64,000 bases of DNA from Amazonocrinis nigriterrae CENA67 (GTDB lineage Bacteria; Cyanobacteriota; Cyanobacteriia; Cyanobacteriales; Nostocaceae). Positions 8,546 to 18,841 of this stretch are shown here, piece after piece. The translations under genes and the position numbers were made by a program. The stretch lies in contig NZ_JAECZC010000015.1 of the NCBI RefSeq assembly GCF_016056305.1, positions 17,197 through 81,196 on the forward strand, written 5' to 3'. The notes beneath the pieces are model-generated. The model did no database searches. It saw only the letters and a list, made by a program, of their open reading frames with translations, and had not been told where the DNA came from. The stretch's first letter is position 1. The number at the start of each line of letters is the position of its first letter.

Positions 8546-9751
8546 ATGCAAAAGAATTGCATCTATCTCGACAATAATGCTACTACGAAGGTAGACCCAC
8601 AAGTTTTAGAGGCGATGTTGCCTTACTTGACCGATTATTACGGCAATCCCTCTAGTATGCATACTTTTGGTGGGCAACTTGCCAAAGGTGTGAAAACAGC
8701 CAGAGAACAAGTTGCAGCTTTACTCGGATCTGATGAATCAGAAATTGTCTTCACTAGTTGTGGAACTGAAGGTGATAACGCCGCAATTCGCGCCGCATTG
8801 TTAGCGCAACCAGATAAGCGACATATCATCACCACCCAAGTAGAACATCCTGCGGTGCTGAATGTCTGCAAACAGTTGGAAACCCAAGGATATAATGTTA
8901 CTTATCTTTCGGTGAATCGTCAGGGGCAATTAGATTTAAATGAATTAGAAGCCTCGCTTACAGGAAACACCGCGTTGGTGACAATTATGTACGCCAACAA
9001 CGAAACAGGCACAGTTTTCCCCATTGAACAAATTGGGTTACGAGTTAAAGAACATGGTGCTTTGTTCCATGTAGATGCAGTGCAAGCAGTGGGTAAAATT
9101 CCCTTGAATATGAAGACCAGCACCATAGACATGTTAACTATGTCTGGTCACAAAATTCACGCACCCAAAGGTATTGGGGCTTTATACGTGCGACGCGGTG
9201 TGAGGTTCCGTCCCTTCTTAATTGGCGGACACCAAGAACGCGGTCGTCGTGCGGGAACGGAAAATGTACCCGGAATTATCGGTTTAGGCAAAGCAGCAGA
9301 ATTAGAACTGCTACACTTGGAAGAGGCGACCAAGAGAGAAAGAAAATTGCGCGATCGCCTCGAACAAACTTTACTTGCAACTATCCCCAATTGTGAAGTT
9401 AACGGCGATCCGACGCAGAGATTGCCCAACACCACCAACATCGGCTTCAAGTATATCGAAGGTGAAGCGATTCTGCTTTCCTTAAATAAACACGGTATCT
9501 GTGCATCGTCTGGTTCTGCTTGTACATCTGGTTCACTGGAACCTTCCCACGTATTGCGGGCAATGGGTTTACCATACACCACTTTACACGGTTCCATTCG
9601 CTTCAGCCTTTGTCGCTACACCACAGAAGCCGAAATCGACCAAGTTATAGAAGTAATGCCCGGTATTGTAGAACGTTTACGCGCTCTTTCACCCTTTCAA
9701 AATGATGATGCAGGTTGGCTGCAAGAACAGTCATTAGTCAATAGTCATTAG
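8546..9751 (+). CDS. nifS: NifS cysteine desulfurase
   Basis: PLP-dependent desulfurase that mobilises sulfur from cysteine for nitrogenase Fe-S clusters, working with NifU. The 401-aa protein opens with YLDNNATTKVDP and has the GTEGDNAA and HVDAVQAVGK segments, the PLP-lysine motif SGHKIHAPKG (about residues 200-209) and the catalytic-Cys loop ICASSGSACTSGS (about 318-330). The RAGTENVPG motif is typical of NifS/IscS. ATG 8546 gives the family-standard N-terminus; a TTG at 8531 is less likely. It is separated from nifU by 113 bp of tandem repeats. Confidence 0.97.
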   Translation: MQKNCIYLDNNATTKVDPQVLEAMLPYLTDYYGNPSSMHTFGGQLAKGVKTAREQVAALLGSDESEIVFTSCGTEGDNAAIRAALLAQPDKRHIITTQVEHPAVLNVCKQLETQGYNVTYLSVNRQGQLDLNELEASLTGNTALVTIMYANNETGTVFPIEQIGLRVKEHGALFHVDAVQAVGKIPLNMKTSTIDMLTMSGHKIHAPKGIGALYVRRGVRFRPFLIGGHQERGRRAGTENVPGIIGLGKAAELELLHLEEATKRERKLRDRLEQTLLATIPNCEVNGDPTQRLPNTTNIGFKYIEGEAILLSLNKHGICASSGSACTSGSLEPSHVLRAMGLPYTTLHGSIRFSLCRYTTEAEIDQVIEVMPGIVERLRALSPFQNDDAGWLQEQSLVNSH

Positions 9752-9860
9752 TCATTGGTCAGTGGTCATTTGTCATTAGTCATTAGTTTGCGACAACTGA
9801 CAACTGACAACTGACAACTAACAACTGACAACTAACAACTAACAACTGACAACGGACAAA
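9748..9860 (+). repeat. STRR tandem heptamers between nifS and nifU
   Basis: GTCATTA-type heptamers (9735-9790) are followed by ACAACTG/ACTAACA-type heptamers up to the nifU start. Similar tracts occur at 26303-26390, 29281-29337, 32067-32155, 43580-43672 and 47335-47440. Confidence 0.75.
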
Positions 9861-9864
9861 ATTC

Positions 9865-10773
9865 ATGTGGGACTACACAGATAAAGTATTAGAACTGTTT
9901 TACGAGCCAAAGAATCAGGGAGCTATCGAAGAAACCAACGAATCTGGGGTAAAAATTGCCATGGGAGAAGTAGGTAGCATTGCTTGCGGTGATGCTCTGA
10001 GATTGCACTTGAAAGTGGAAGTCGCATCTGATAAAATTCTAGATGCTCGTTTTCAAACCTTTGGTTGCACTAGTGCGATCGCTTCTTCTAGTGCCTTGAC
10101 TGAAATGATCAAAGGTTTAACTCTAGATGAAGCTTTGAAAGTCTCCAATAAAGACATTGCTAACTATCTCGGCGGTTTGCCAGAAGCGAAGATGCATTGC
10201 TCAGTCATGGGGCAAGAAGCGCTAGAAGCCGCTATCTATAATTATCGAGGCATTCCCCTCGCCGCCCATGATGACGATGATGAAGGTGCATTAGTTTGCA
10301 GTTGCTTTGGCATTAGCGAGTCGAAGATTCGGCGCGTGATTATCGAAAATAACCTCACTGATGCTGAACAGGTAACAAATTATGTGAAAGCTGGCGGCGG
10401 ATGCGGTTCCTGTCTGGCAAACATTGATGATATTATTAAATCTGTAAGGGAACAAGCAACTGCACCTGCTCTAAACAAAGATTATAACGTAAAAGTTGCT
10501 ACAGATATAGCTAATTCTAAGCAAAGACCGCTGACCAACGTCCAAAGAATTGCTCTAATTCAAAAAGTACTCGATGAAGAAGTTCGACCCGTGCTGATTG
10601 CCGACGGGGGAGACGTGGAACTGTATGATGTAGATGGCGATCGCGTGAAAGTGTTACTTCAAGGTGCTTGCGGTTCTTGCTCCAGCAGCACTGCAACTTT
10701 GAAGATTGCGATCGAAGCCAGATTACAGGATCGCGTCAGTAAGAACTTGATTGTCGAAGCGGTTGAGCCATAG
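9865..10773 (+). CDS. nifU: NifU Fe-S cluster scaffold
   Basis: A 302-aa three-domain scaffold that assembles Fe-S clusters from NifS-derived sulfur and passes them to nitrogenase proteins. The N-terminal IscU-like domain has SIACGDALRLH, FGCTSAIASSSALTE and MHCSVMG. The central [2Fe-2S] domain has LVCSCFGISE and GGGCGSCLANI. The C-terminal NFU domain (about residues 225-300) has DGGDVELYDVDGD and the CGSCSSS motif. It is complete and of family-standard length. The next gene is the haemoglobin glbN rather than nifH. Confidence 0.97.
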   Translation: MWDYTDKVLELFYEPKNQGAIEETNESGVKIAMGEVGSIACGDALRLHLKVEVASDKILDARFQTFGCTSAIASSSALTEMIKGLTLDEALKVSNKDIANYLGGLPEAKMHCSVMGQEALEAAIYNYRGIPLAAHDDDDEGALVCSCFGISESKIRRVIIENNLTDAEQVTNYVKAGGGCGSCLANIDDIIKSVREQATAPALNKDYNVKVATDIANSKQRPLTNVQRIALIQKVLDEEVRPVLIADGGDVELYDVDGDRVKVLLQGACGSCSSSTATLKIAIEARLQDRVSKNLIVEAVEP

Positions 10774-10965
10774 CGCAAAGTTTTACTCACAGCACAAATA
10801 CACCTTAATGTGCAACAGCCAGAAACAGAAAGTAGGATTTGACCGATACAATGTCTTCTCATCAATGCTTAATTCCTACTGACAACGAACAGCTAAAGCA
10901 CATAGGCGAAAGTACACAACGCCTAAGCGCGAATTTCATCCAACTCGCTTCAAAGGAATCAGGAT

Positions 10966-11325
10966 ATGAGCGCAACACTATACGACAAAATTGGCGGAAA
11001 GGCAACTGTTGAGAAAGTAGTTGAGGATTTGCACAAACGCATCTTAGCAGACGGTAGCGTTAGTCCATTTTTCGCTAAGACAGATTTGGCAAAGCAACGC
11101 GGTCATTTTATCGCTTTCTTAACTCAGTTGCTAGAAGGGCCAAAGGAATACGCAGGTCGTCCAATGGACAAAACCCACGCAGGTATGAGCGTACAGCCCC
11201 AACACTTCGAGGCAGTTACAAAACACCTGAGTGACGCAATGGCTACAAATGGAGTAGCAGCTGATGATATCAACGCTGCAATAGCTCGCGTCTCCAATGT
11301 GAAAGGCGCTATTGTCAACAAGTAA
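10966..11325 (+). CDS. glbN: GlbN, group I truncated haemoglobin (cyanoglobin)
   Basis: A small haem protein that binds O2 with high affinity. The 119-aa sequence has the truncated-globin opening SATLYDKIGGKATVEKVVEDL, PFFAKTDLAKQRGHFIAFLTQLLEGP, a distal-side Tyr/Gln region and the proximal-His stretch YAGRPMDKTHAGMSV. In Nostoc commune glbN lies at this same place, between nifU and nifH, and is expressed under nitrogen limitation; an oxygen-scavenging or sensing role in fixing cells is proposed but not settled. Start supported by CAAAGGAATCAGGAT. A second truncated globin lies in the nifD element (17315-17692). Confidence 0.93.
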   Translation: MSATLYDKIGGKATVEKVVEDLHKRILADGSVSPFFAKTDLAKQRGHFIAFLTQLLEGPKEYAGRPMDKTHAGMSVQPQHFEAVTKHLSDAMATNGVAADDINAAIARVSNVKGAIVNK

Positions 11326-12771
<1,446 letters not shown>

Positions 12772-12944
12772 GCTTTAATGTAGGAAAAGGAAAAGGAAAC
12801 AATTGCATATACCTTTTACCTTCTTTCTACCGACTACCTGTATCCCCAACGGGGACTACGAGTCCCCAACCCCAAAGGGGATGATGGGCTATCACTTAGC
12901 CCTCCCCTTCCCTACCCCGTTCCTTAGGAGCTAGAGAGGCAAAA

Positions 12945-14307
12945 ATGACTCCTCCAGAAAACCAGAACATCATCGAAGAAAGAAAAGAACTAATTAAGGA
13001 AGTTTTAAGCGCTTATCCCGAAAAAGCTGCTAAAAAACGGGAAAAGCACCTAAACGTATACGAAGAAGGTAAGAGTGATTGCGGCGTTAAGTCGAATATT
13101 AAATCTCTTCCTGGTGTAATGACCGCTCGTGGTTGTGCTTATGCAGGTTCCAAAGGTGTGGTTTGGGGCCCAATTAAGGACATGATCCACATCAGCCACG
13201 GCCCTGTAGGTTGCGGTTACTGGTCTTGGTCTGGTCGTCGTAACTACTACATTGGTACCACAGGTGTTGATACCTTCGGTACAATGCACTTCACCTCTGA
13301 CTTCCAAGAACGGGACATCGTTTTTGGTGGTGACAAGAAACTCACCAAGCTAATCCAAGAATTGGAAGTACTCTTCCCCCTTAACCGTGGTGTATCTATT
13401 CAATCTGAATGTCCCATCGGTCTAATTGGGGATGACATCGAAGCTGTTGCTCGGAACACATCGAAACAAATTGGTAAGCCTGTTGTACCTGTACGTTGCG
13501 AAGGTTTCCGTGGTGTTTCTCAGTCCTTGGGTCACCACATCGCTAACGACATGGTGCGCGACTGGGTGTTCACCAGAGCCGACAAAGAAAAGAAAGAAGG
13601 TAAGTTACAATTCGAGTCTACTCCTTACGACGTAGCAATCATCGGTGACTACAACATCGGTGGTGACGCTTGGGCTAGCCGGATTCTGTTAGAAGAACTG
13701 GGCTTGCGCGTAGTTGCTCAGTGGTCTGGTGATGGTACAATCAACGAAATGTTGATGACACCGAACGTGAAGATGAACTTAATTCACTGCTACCGTTCGA
13801 TGAACTACATCAGCCGTCACATGGAAGAAGCTTACGGTATACCCTGGTTAGAATACAACTTCTTCGGCCCCACCAAGATTGCTGAATCCTTACGCGAAAT
13901 TGCTTCTAAGTTTGACTCCAAGATCCAAGAAAACGCTGAGAAACTGATTGCTAAGTATCAGCCTACAATGGATGCGATCGTTGCTAAGTATCGCCCCCGT
14001 TTGGAAGGTAAGACCGTCGCTATGATGGTTGGTGGTCTGCGTCCTCGTCACGTTGTTCCAGCTTTCCAAGATTTGGGTATGAAGATGATTGGTACTGGTT
14101 ATGAGTTTGCTCATAACGACGACTACAAACGTACCACTCACTACATCGAAAATGGTACTATCGTTTACGACGACGTTACCGCTTACGAATTCGAGGAGTT
14201 TGTTAAGGCACTCAAGCCTGACTTGATTGCTTCTGGTGTGAAAGAGAAGTATGTCTTCCAAAAGATGGGTCTTCCTTTCCGTCAAATGCACTCTTGGGAT
14301 TACTCCG
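12945..14307 (+). CDS. nifD: nifD 5' part (nitrogenase MoFe alpha subunit, interrupted)
   Basis: Encodes residues 1-454 of the alpha subunit, which holds FeMo-co and half the P-cluster. Visible are [14 protein letters not shown] and [11 protein letters not shown] (P-cluster Cys), [13 protein letters not shown], and the C-terminal FeMo-co ligand His in RQMHSWDYS (His449). The coding run is broken by the nifD element inside the codon after DYS. Unexcised DNA adds a 17-residue non-homologous tail and stops at 14360. After recombination at the 11-bp repeats the frame joins exactly to 23913-24049, giving a 499-aa NifD. Confidence 0.98.
14297..14307 (+). repeat. nifD element left recombination site
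   Basis: GGATTACTCCG, identical to the right copy at 23902-23912 and to the site known for the PCC 7120 nifD element. It lies within the HSWDYS codons of nifD. Confidence 0.96.
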
Positions 14308-14670
14308 AACCTAGCGATCGCTCTTCAAAGTCAAGTAATGCAAGGTTTTTTCGCTGGTGAATGAAAAATATTCTATTTTTAGCCTAAATGCAAGTTGCAG
14401 GGTGATCTAGGAAAAATCTGTTTTGATGCTTTAGATAATATAACTCTTATTCTGCCTGGTTTTGAGTTTTGAAAAGCATTTTGCCCAAAGAAAAGCTGTA
14501 AAACAAAAGACTATTTTTAGTGGCGATTTTTTAGATTAAATGGGGAGCGATCGCTTTTACTTGAAAATTATGACAATGAGAGATAGAACGTGTAATTAGC
14601 AAAAGCAACAATATTCATCTCAAGTAAATCAGCACTAATATTTTAATCTATGTTAAGAAATTTCAAGTAG

Positions 14671-14698
14671 GGTGCGTTGTCGCGCAGCGCAACGCACC
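14671..14698. repeat. REP-like 28-bp palindrome, copy 1
   Basis: GGTGCGTTGTCGC followed by GCAGCGCAACGCACC, with 9-bp outer arms GGTGCGTTG/CAACGCACC. A diverged copy of the same length follows at 14712-14739. All five good copies in the window (14671, 15611, 16244, 18773, 21433) lie inside the nifD element. Confidence 0.8.
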
Positions 14699-14742
14699 GC
14701 CAACAATTAAAGGTGCGTTAGCCTACGACATAACACACCCTA

Positions 14743-15492
14743 CTAATTCCAATAATCTTCTGGTAAGGTTTTTAAGATTATTTCTTGATATTGTTGAACA
14801 CCTTCCCAATAATCATTTGTAAAATTTTCTGCGTTAAATGTTCTTTTACTAGATGAAATAAGGGCGAATAAGCTTGGGTTGTAGTGAGGATCTAAACCTT
14901 TATGACAAGTATGACAAAGAGTAATAAGATTTTCGTCCTGTGTTAATCCTCCCATTCCCCAAGGACGAATATGGTGAACATGCAATTCTACATCAACATA
15001 ATCAGCAGGCCGTCGTCCACAAATTCGGCATCGAGAGCCATCTCTTTGAATAACTTGCATACGTAACTTTGGTGTAGGTGCGCGATTAAATGCACTCTTC
15101 GGTATAGACTCAACATGCACGAAACCACCATCACTAGACTGAACCACAGGAGACGGTTCAATCATTTCTGGTATTGCTGATTCAGCAACACTTTTTTCCA
15201 CTAGTCCGTTTCCACCACATAATAGAAAGATACTCATATCCTCAAGGCTATTAACTACTATATAGCCTTGTCCGATCTGTAGCCACAGACTTGCCATTAT
15301 ATCTGCTCGTATGAGCGAAGCTGCACGAAGCTCAATACGCTGATCTAAATCAGCCCATCCAACCCAGTGAGAGTAACATGATCTTTTCAAGTTACCATCT
15401 GAATCTGCAAGGATAGTAATAGCATAGTATGGAGATTCAGGATTAGGCTGACCGTTGTAAACTTCAGCAATGCGTTCCTCTAATGTTTTCAT
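14743..15492 (-). CDS. HNH endonuclease domain protein
   Basis: About 249 aa from the chosen ATG (MKTLEERIAEVYNG; an upstream Met would add 11 residues). The C-terminal half is an HNH nuclease with a zinc-binding frame: CRICGRRPADY, the catalytic VELHVHHIRPWGMGG, then NLITLCHTCHKGL. The N-terminal about 130 residues (AITILADSDGNLKRSCYSHWVGW and following) are not a domain I know. Candidate roles are restriction-like defence or a mobile-element nuclease. It sits at the left end of the nifD element, convergent with nifD. Confidence 0.85.
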   Translation of the reverse strand: MKTLEERIAEVYNGQPNPESPYYAITILADSDGNLKRSCYSHWVGWADLDQRIELRAASLIRADIMASLWLQIGQGYIVVNSLEDMSIFLLCGGNGLVEKSVAESAIPEMIEPSPVVQSSDGGFVHVESIPKSAFNRAPTPKLRMQVIQRDGSRCRICGRRPADYVDVELHVHHIRPWGMGGLTQDENLITLCHTCHKGLDPHYNPSLFALISSSKRTFNAENFTNDYWEGVQQYQEIILKTLPEDYWN

Positions 15493-15610
15493 AAATATAT
15501 AATGTAGCTGTTTATTTTTTAGCATAAATGCCTAAAAAATATTCAGCAACGCCCAATAATTATGTCCTTTCAAATCTGCACGCTCAAGATATTTGAGCTT
15601 GAGCCAGTAA

Positions 15611-15638
15611 GGTGCGTTGTCGCGCAGCGCGACGCACC
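15611..15638. repeat. REP-like palindrome, copy 2 (left flank of transposase)
   Basis: Same 28-bp palindrome with one change in the right arm (GACGCACC). It lies 47 bp upstream of the REP-associated transposase start. Confidence 0.8.
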
Positions 15639-15685
15639 ACATCAATTATGGGCATCCTAAAAACAAATGTCATCTCCTCATGTCC

Positions 15686-16237
15686 ATGTCCAACTACCGC
15701 AGACTCAATATTTCTGGTGCTACTTATTTCATCACTCAAGTTACCTACCAACGACAACCCTGGCTTTGCTCTGATATCGGACGTACTGCTGTTCGTGCTG
15801 CGCTTGGACATGTGCGAAAAAATTACCCTTTTTCCATTGATGCATTTGTTCTTTTGCCTGATCACTTTCATGCTTTATGGACTCTGCCTGCGGGAGATAA
15901 TAATCTATCAATACGAATGCTTTTGATCAAACGCTTTGTGACTAAATACTATGGCAATCAGCTAGGGCTTGATGTCGAAATCTCCCGTTCACGAGAAAAG
16001 CGAAAAGAAGGTAATTTATGGCAACGCCGCTTTTGGGAGCATTTAATTAGAGATGAAGTAGATTTTGCGAATCATTGTGACTACATTCACTATAATCCTG
16101 TACGGCATAAACTTTGTGAATTTCCTCAACAATGGGCATTTTCAAGTTTGCATCGTTTTATGGAGCAGAATGTTTATCCGTTAGATTGGGGTTACAGTGG
16201 TAAGGTTCAAATTGTTTCTGATGTTTGGGATGTTTGA
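15686..16237 (+). CDS. REP-associated tyrosine transposase (RAYT, Y1 family)
   Basis: A 183-aa single-strand transposase of the IS200/IS605-like Y1 superfamily that acts on REP palindromes. It opens with SNYRRLNISGATYFITQVT, has the HUH metal motif in LLPDHFHALWTLP (about residues 65-77) and the catalytic-Tyr region DYIHYNPVRHKL (about 138-149), and ends in PLDWGYSGKV. It is flanked by inverted-symmetry REP palindromes on both sides (15611-15638 and 16244-16271). ATG 15686 gives the family-standard MSNYRR start; the open frame reaches back to 15617 into the repeat. A deleted derivative lies at 21223-21412. Confidence 0.92.
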   Translation: MSNYRRLNISGATYFITQVTYQRQPWLCSDIGRTAVRAALGHVRKNYPFSIDAFVLLPDHFHALWTLPAGDNNLSIRMLLIKRFVTKYYGNQLGLDVEISRSREKRKEGNLWQRRFWEHLIRDEVDFANHCDYIHYNPVRHKLCEFPQQWAFSSLHRFMEQNVYPLDWGYSGKVQIVSDVWDV

Positions 16238-16243
16238 GATGGC

Positions 16244-16271
16244 GGTGCGTTGCGCTTCGCGACAACGCACC
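16244..16271. repeat. REP-like palindrome, copy 3 (right flank of transposase)
   Basis: GGTGCGTTGCGC then TTCGCGACAACGCACC: the same palindrome in the opposite orientation to copy 2, starting 7 bp after the transposase stop. Confidence 0.8.
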
Positions 16272-16322
16272 CTACTATGATGATTGCGTGATGAGAAGAT
16301 GCGATCGCCCCAAGCAAAAATA

Positions 16323-17120
16323 TTACAAGTTGTTTTGAAACAATTCTAGAACATGTTGCCAAGCATCAGGAGCGGCTTCTGGGTTGTAACCTGGGTGCTG
16401 TACCATGAATGGGTATTTGTCTACAAAGAATCCTGCAAAGAAACCGTGTCCTGCATCGTATCTAAATACACGATGCTTGATTTGATGTTTCTTGAGTTCT
16501 GCTTCTATTTGCTCAGTTTCCTCTTGAGAAATCAATGTATCTTTTGTACCAAAAAACGTGTAAATAGTACCTTTAATTTCATCTGTACGATTAACGGTCG
16601 GTGTTTCTTCTCCATAACTAGAAGTGGTAATTCCACCACCGTAAAATGAAGCTGTGGCTTTGATATTGCTTAACGTTGCAGCTATGTAAGCAACATGACC
16701 ACCAAAACAAAAACCAATAGCACCAATGGCATCTTCTTTGACATTGAGTAAAGTTTTTAAGTAGGCGATCGCAGCTTGAATATCGCTGATTATTTCTTGA
16801 TATTTTACTTGTTGATAATATTGTAATCCAAGCTGCAATGCTTCTGGACTAAACCCAATATGTTCTTCGCTAAAGTCAGCCGCAAAACCGGGTGCAATAC
16901 GTTGATACATAGCAGGTGCTATTGCTACATATCCTTGTTTAGCTATTAATTCGGTGATATCTCTAATATTACTGTTAACACCAAAAATTTCTTGAAAAAC
17001 TATAATAGCGCCAAACTTTCCTGGGTTAGCTGGTTGAGCTAAGTAAGCATCAATTTCTAAGCCGTTGTTAGGTATTTTGACTTTTGTAGTCTTAATTTCG
17101 ATGTTTGTTGTTTGTGCCAT
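16323..17120 (-). CDS. Dienelactone hydrolase family protein
   Basis: A 265-aa alpha/beta hydrolase of the dienelactone hydrolase (carboxymethylenebutenolidase) family. It has IIVFQEIFGVNSNIRD, the nucleophile elbow GFCFGGH (Cys), an acid in FFGTKDTLIS and the catalytic His in YDAGHGFF. The start is MAQTTNIEIKTTKV at 17120; an open extension to 17189 lacks family resemblance. The natural substrate is unknown; cyanobacterial members are generally annotated as hydrolases without a defined pathway. It is unusual cargo for a nifD element and lies beside a globin gene on the same strand. Confidence 0.9.
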   Translation of the reverse strand: MAQTTNIEIKTTKVKIPNNGLEIDAYLAQPANPGKFGAIIVFQEIFGVNSNIRDITELIAKQGYVAIAPAMYQRIAPGFAADFSEEHIGFSPEALQLGLQYYQQVKYQEIISDIQAAIAYLKTLLNVKEDAIGAIGFCFGGHVAYIAATLSNIKATASFYGGGITTSSYGEETPTVNRTDEIKGTIYTFFGTKDTLISQEETEQIEAELKKHQIKHRVFRYDAGHGFFAGFFVDKYPFMVQHPGYNPEAAPDAWQHVLELFQNNL

Positions 17121-17314
17121 CTTTGTTTTGAGCGAGTTTATACCAACTCGTCTATTTTGACTTTTTTCGGCACATATGGGTGATATCAAATAAAGTTAAG
17201 CAAATTCATTGATTCGTTTATCCATGCAATAAATGTATTAAAAGTCAAGCGATCGCATTAATCACGTAGGCTATCATGCATACTACATAAATAATGCGAT
17301 CGCCCTCAGCAAAA

Positions 17315-17692
17315 CTATACTTCAACGATATCTGCCTTTGTACTGTTAATAAAGGCAAGAACTTCTTGTTTCTCTTGTTCTGGAACCTGGAACGCCTCAA
17401 GGGTTGCGTTGAGATGACCGATGAATGCATCCCAATCAGTTGTACTGATTCGCATTCCTTGGTGGGAAGTGAACATATCTCGACCAGTGTAATAAAGAGA
17501 ACCGCCAGATTTTGCACAGAGAAAATCAATTAACAGCTGTCTCTCTCGACGCAGACCATCATTTCCTCTATGTTGCCAGAAACGACCTAATTGTGGGTCA
17601 GACGCAAGACGGGGGAGAAGATTATCAGCCACGGCTGCGATCGCATCATAACCTCCAAGTCTTGCATACAATGTAGTTGATTCGTCAGCCAT
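17315..17692 (-). CDS. Truncated haemoglobin family protein (element-borne)
   Basis: A 125-aa truncated globin: TLYARLGGYDAIAAVADNLLPRLASDPQLGRFW, then RERQLLIDFLCAKSGGSLYYTGRDM and the proximal-His stretch MFTSHQGMRIS, closing with a helix FIGHLNATLEAFQVP. It is clearly different from GlbN (10966-11325), lacking the MDKTHAGM form, and resembles proteobacterial-type group I or II globins. Haem binding is expected; O2 or NO chemistry is the usual family role. If the element is lost in heterocysts, this copy would be lost or carried on the circle there. Confidence 0.88.
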   Translation of the reverse strand: MADESTTLYARLGGYDAIAAVADNLLPRLASDPQLGRFWQHRGNDGLRRERQLLIDFLCAKSGGSLYYTGRDMFTSHQGMRISTTDWDAFIGHLNATLEAFQVPEQEKQEVLAFINSTKADIVEV

Positions 17693-18005
17693 AAAGCCTC
17701 CTGGCAGCAGTAGTATAGGATGACTTAGTTTTTACACAAACTACAGTAAAATTCCAAATTTATTTACCAGCATATTTACTTGTAAATTTGTGTTAGCAGC
17801 CGTGAAGTTTAGCTTGCAGGAAATATTGGGAATATTTGAGAGATATGACTTTTACAAGCAAAGTTTACACAGGCTACAGAAAAGTTGCGATCGCACTTTC
17901 AATTTTGGCAAAAAAATAACAGCGTGCGATCGCTGCTTGTTTAATGGAAATTGTTGATCACTGACAGTCAACAGTCATCTGTCATCAGTCAACTTATTTA
18001 GAAAA
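17693..18005. other. Gene-free spacer in the nifD element
   Basis: About 310 bp of AT-rich sequence with two GCGATCGC-type octamers and ATCA/GTCA heptamers near 17955-17995. I see no gene or structured RNA here. Confidence 0.5.
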
Positions 18006-18374
18006 TCACTCCGCAACCTTCAATTTTTGGTTTACCACAGAACGTGCTTTCTTTCGACCGGACTTACGCGTTCCACCAGCCATTTCATACTCATCACTAT
18101 TTTTGCCATAGCGAGATGCAACACATAACAACATCTGTTCAGAATAGCTATTTATTGTACGTTCTGCATCGACTAATGCATTCTGTGTCTTCTCTACTAT
18201 TGTTCGTGCTTGATTATAGACGGCTAGCTTCTCTCGTAACTCAACAATCTTAGTGTTGTAACTAGCGATTGAAAAGCCATTACCAAAGTCTAAATCAGAG
18301 TTAATTGTCTGTATTCCTTCAATTCGTCGTTCAGCTTTGGTGAGTGCTGTGGAATTTCGTTTCCGTTGCGCCAT
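18006..18374 (-). CDS. Conserved hypothetical helical protein
   Basis: 122 aa, highly charged and predicted mostly helical. It starts MAQRKRNSTALTKAERRIEGI, has a coiled-coil-like centre (KIVELREKLAVYNQARTIVEKTQNALVDAER) and ends with a basic AGGTRKSGRKKARS segment. No catalytic motif is visible. Its size and composition suggest a small DNA-binding or structural protein, but I do not recognise the family. It lies alone on the minus strand between the globin and the minisatellite. Confidence 0.6.
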   Translation of the reverse strand: MAQRKRNSTALTKAERRIEGIQTINSDLDFGNGFSIASYNTKIVELREKLAVYNQARTIVEKTQNALVDAERTINSYSEQMLLCVASRYGKNSDEYEMAGGTRKSGRKKARSVVNQKLKVAE

Positions 18375-18551
18375 AAACTGTTCCTTTTTGGATTCATTAA
18401 AATAAAGAACTCTAAGAGTATTTCACACTGAGTTCGTTAGATATCATCAGAATACGCAGTCAGCCAATGCACCAGCCTGAGTAAAGCTACAGAACCTATA
18501 AAGCATTAGGAAAATAGGATGAATACGGGTATATTTGCTGAAATTTGTTGA

Positions 18552-18761
18552 CAAAAATTAGTTTACGAGTCGCAAAAATTGGTTTACGAATCACAAAAAT
18601 TAGTTTACGAGTCGCAAAAATTGGTTTACGAGTCGCAAAAATTAGTTTACGAGTCACAAAAATTAGTTTACGAGTCGCAAAAATTGGTTTACGAGTCGCA
18701 AAAGTTAGTTTACGAGTCGCAAAAGTTAGTTTACGAGTCGCAGAAATTAGTTTACGAGTCA
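18552..18761. repeat. 21-bp minisatellite, ten copies
   Basis: GTTTACGA recurs at 18561, 18582, 18603, 18624, 18645, 18666, 18687, 18708, 18729 and 18750, exactly 21 bp apart. The unit is AAAATT(A/G)GTTTACGAGTCGC with few substitutions. Because 21 is a multiple of three, all forward frames and one reverse frame stay open and spell heptapeptide repeats (QKLVYES forward, ATRKLIF reverse). No ribosome site or domain supports translation. Confidence 0.9.
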
Positions 18762-18772
18762 AAAAACAGTAG

Positions 18773-18800
18773 GGTGCGTTGTCGCGCAGCGCAACGCACC
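18773..18800. repeat. REP-like palindrome, copy 4
   Basis: Identical to copy 1 (GGTGCGTTGTCGC, then GCAGCGCAACGCACC), placed immediately after the 21-bp minisatellite. Confidence 0.8.
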
Positions 18801-18841
18801 ACTAAACACGACAAAAGCTTTCCCATCATTAGTAGAATATT

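Noticed and set aside
9157..9597. 146-codon minus-strand open frame opposite nifS
   Set aside because: Antisense shadow; nifS is unmistakable on the other strand.
14308..14360. C-terminal 17 codons of the vegetative nifD frame as a real protein end
   Set aside because: They lie inside the element and are not NifD sequence; the functional end is 23913-24049.
18552..18761. Possible CRISPR array
   Set aside because: Units are contiguous with no unique spacers, and no cas genes are nearby. It is a minisatellite. The heptamer STRR tracts were rejected as CRISPR for the same reason.
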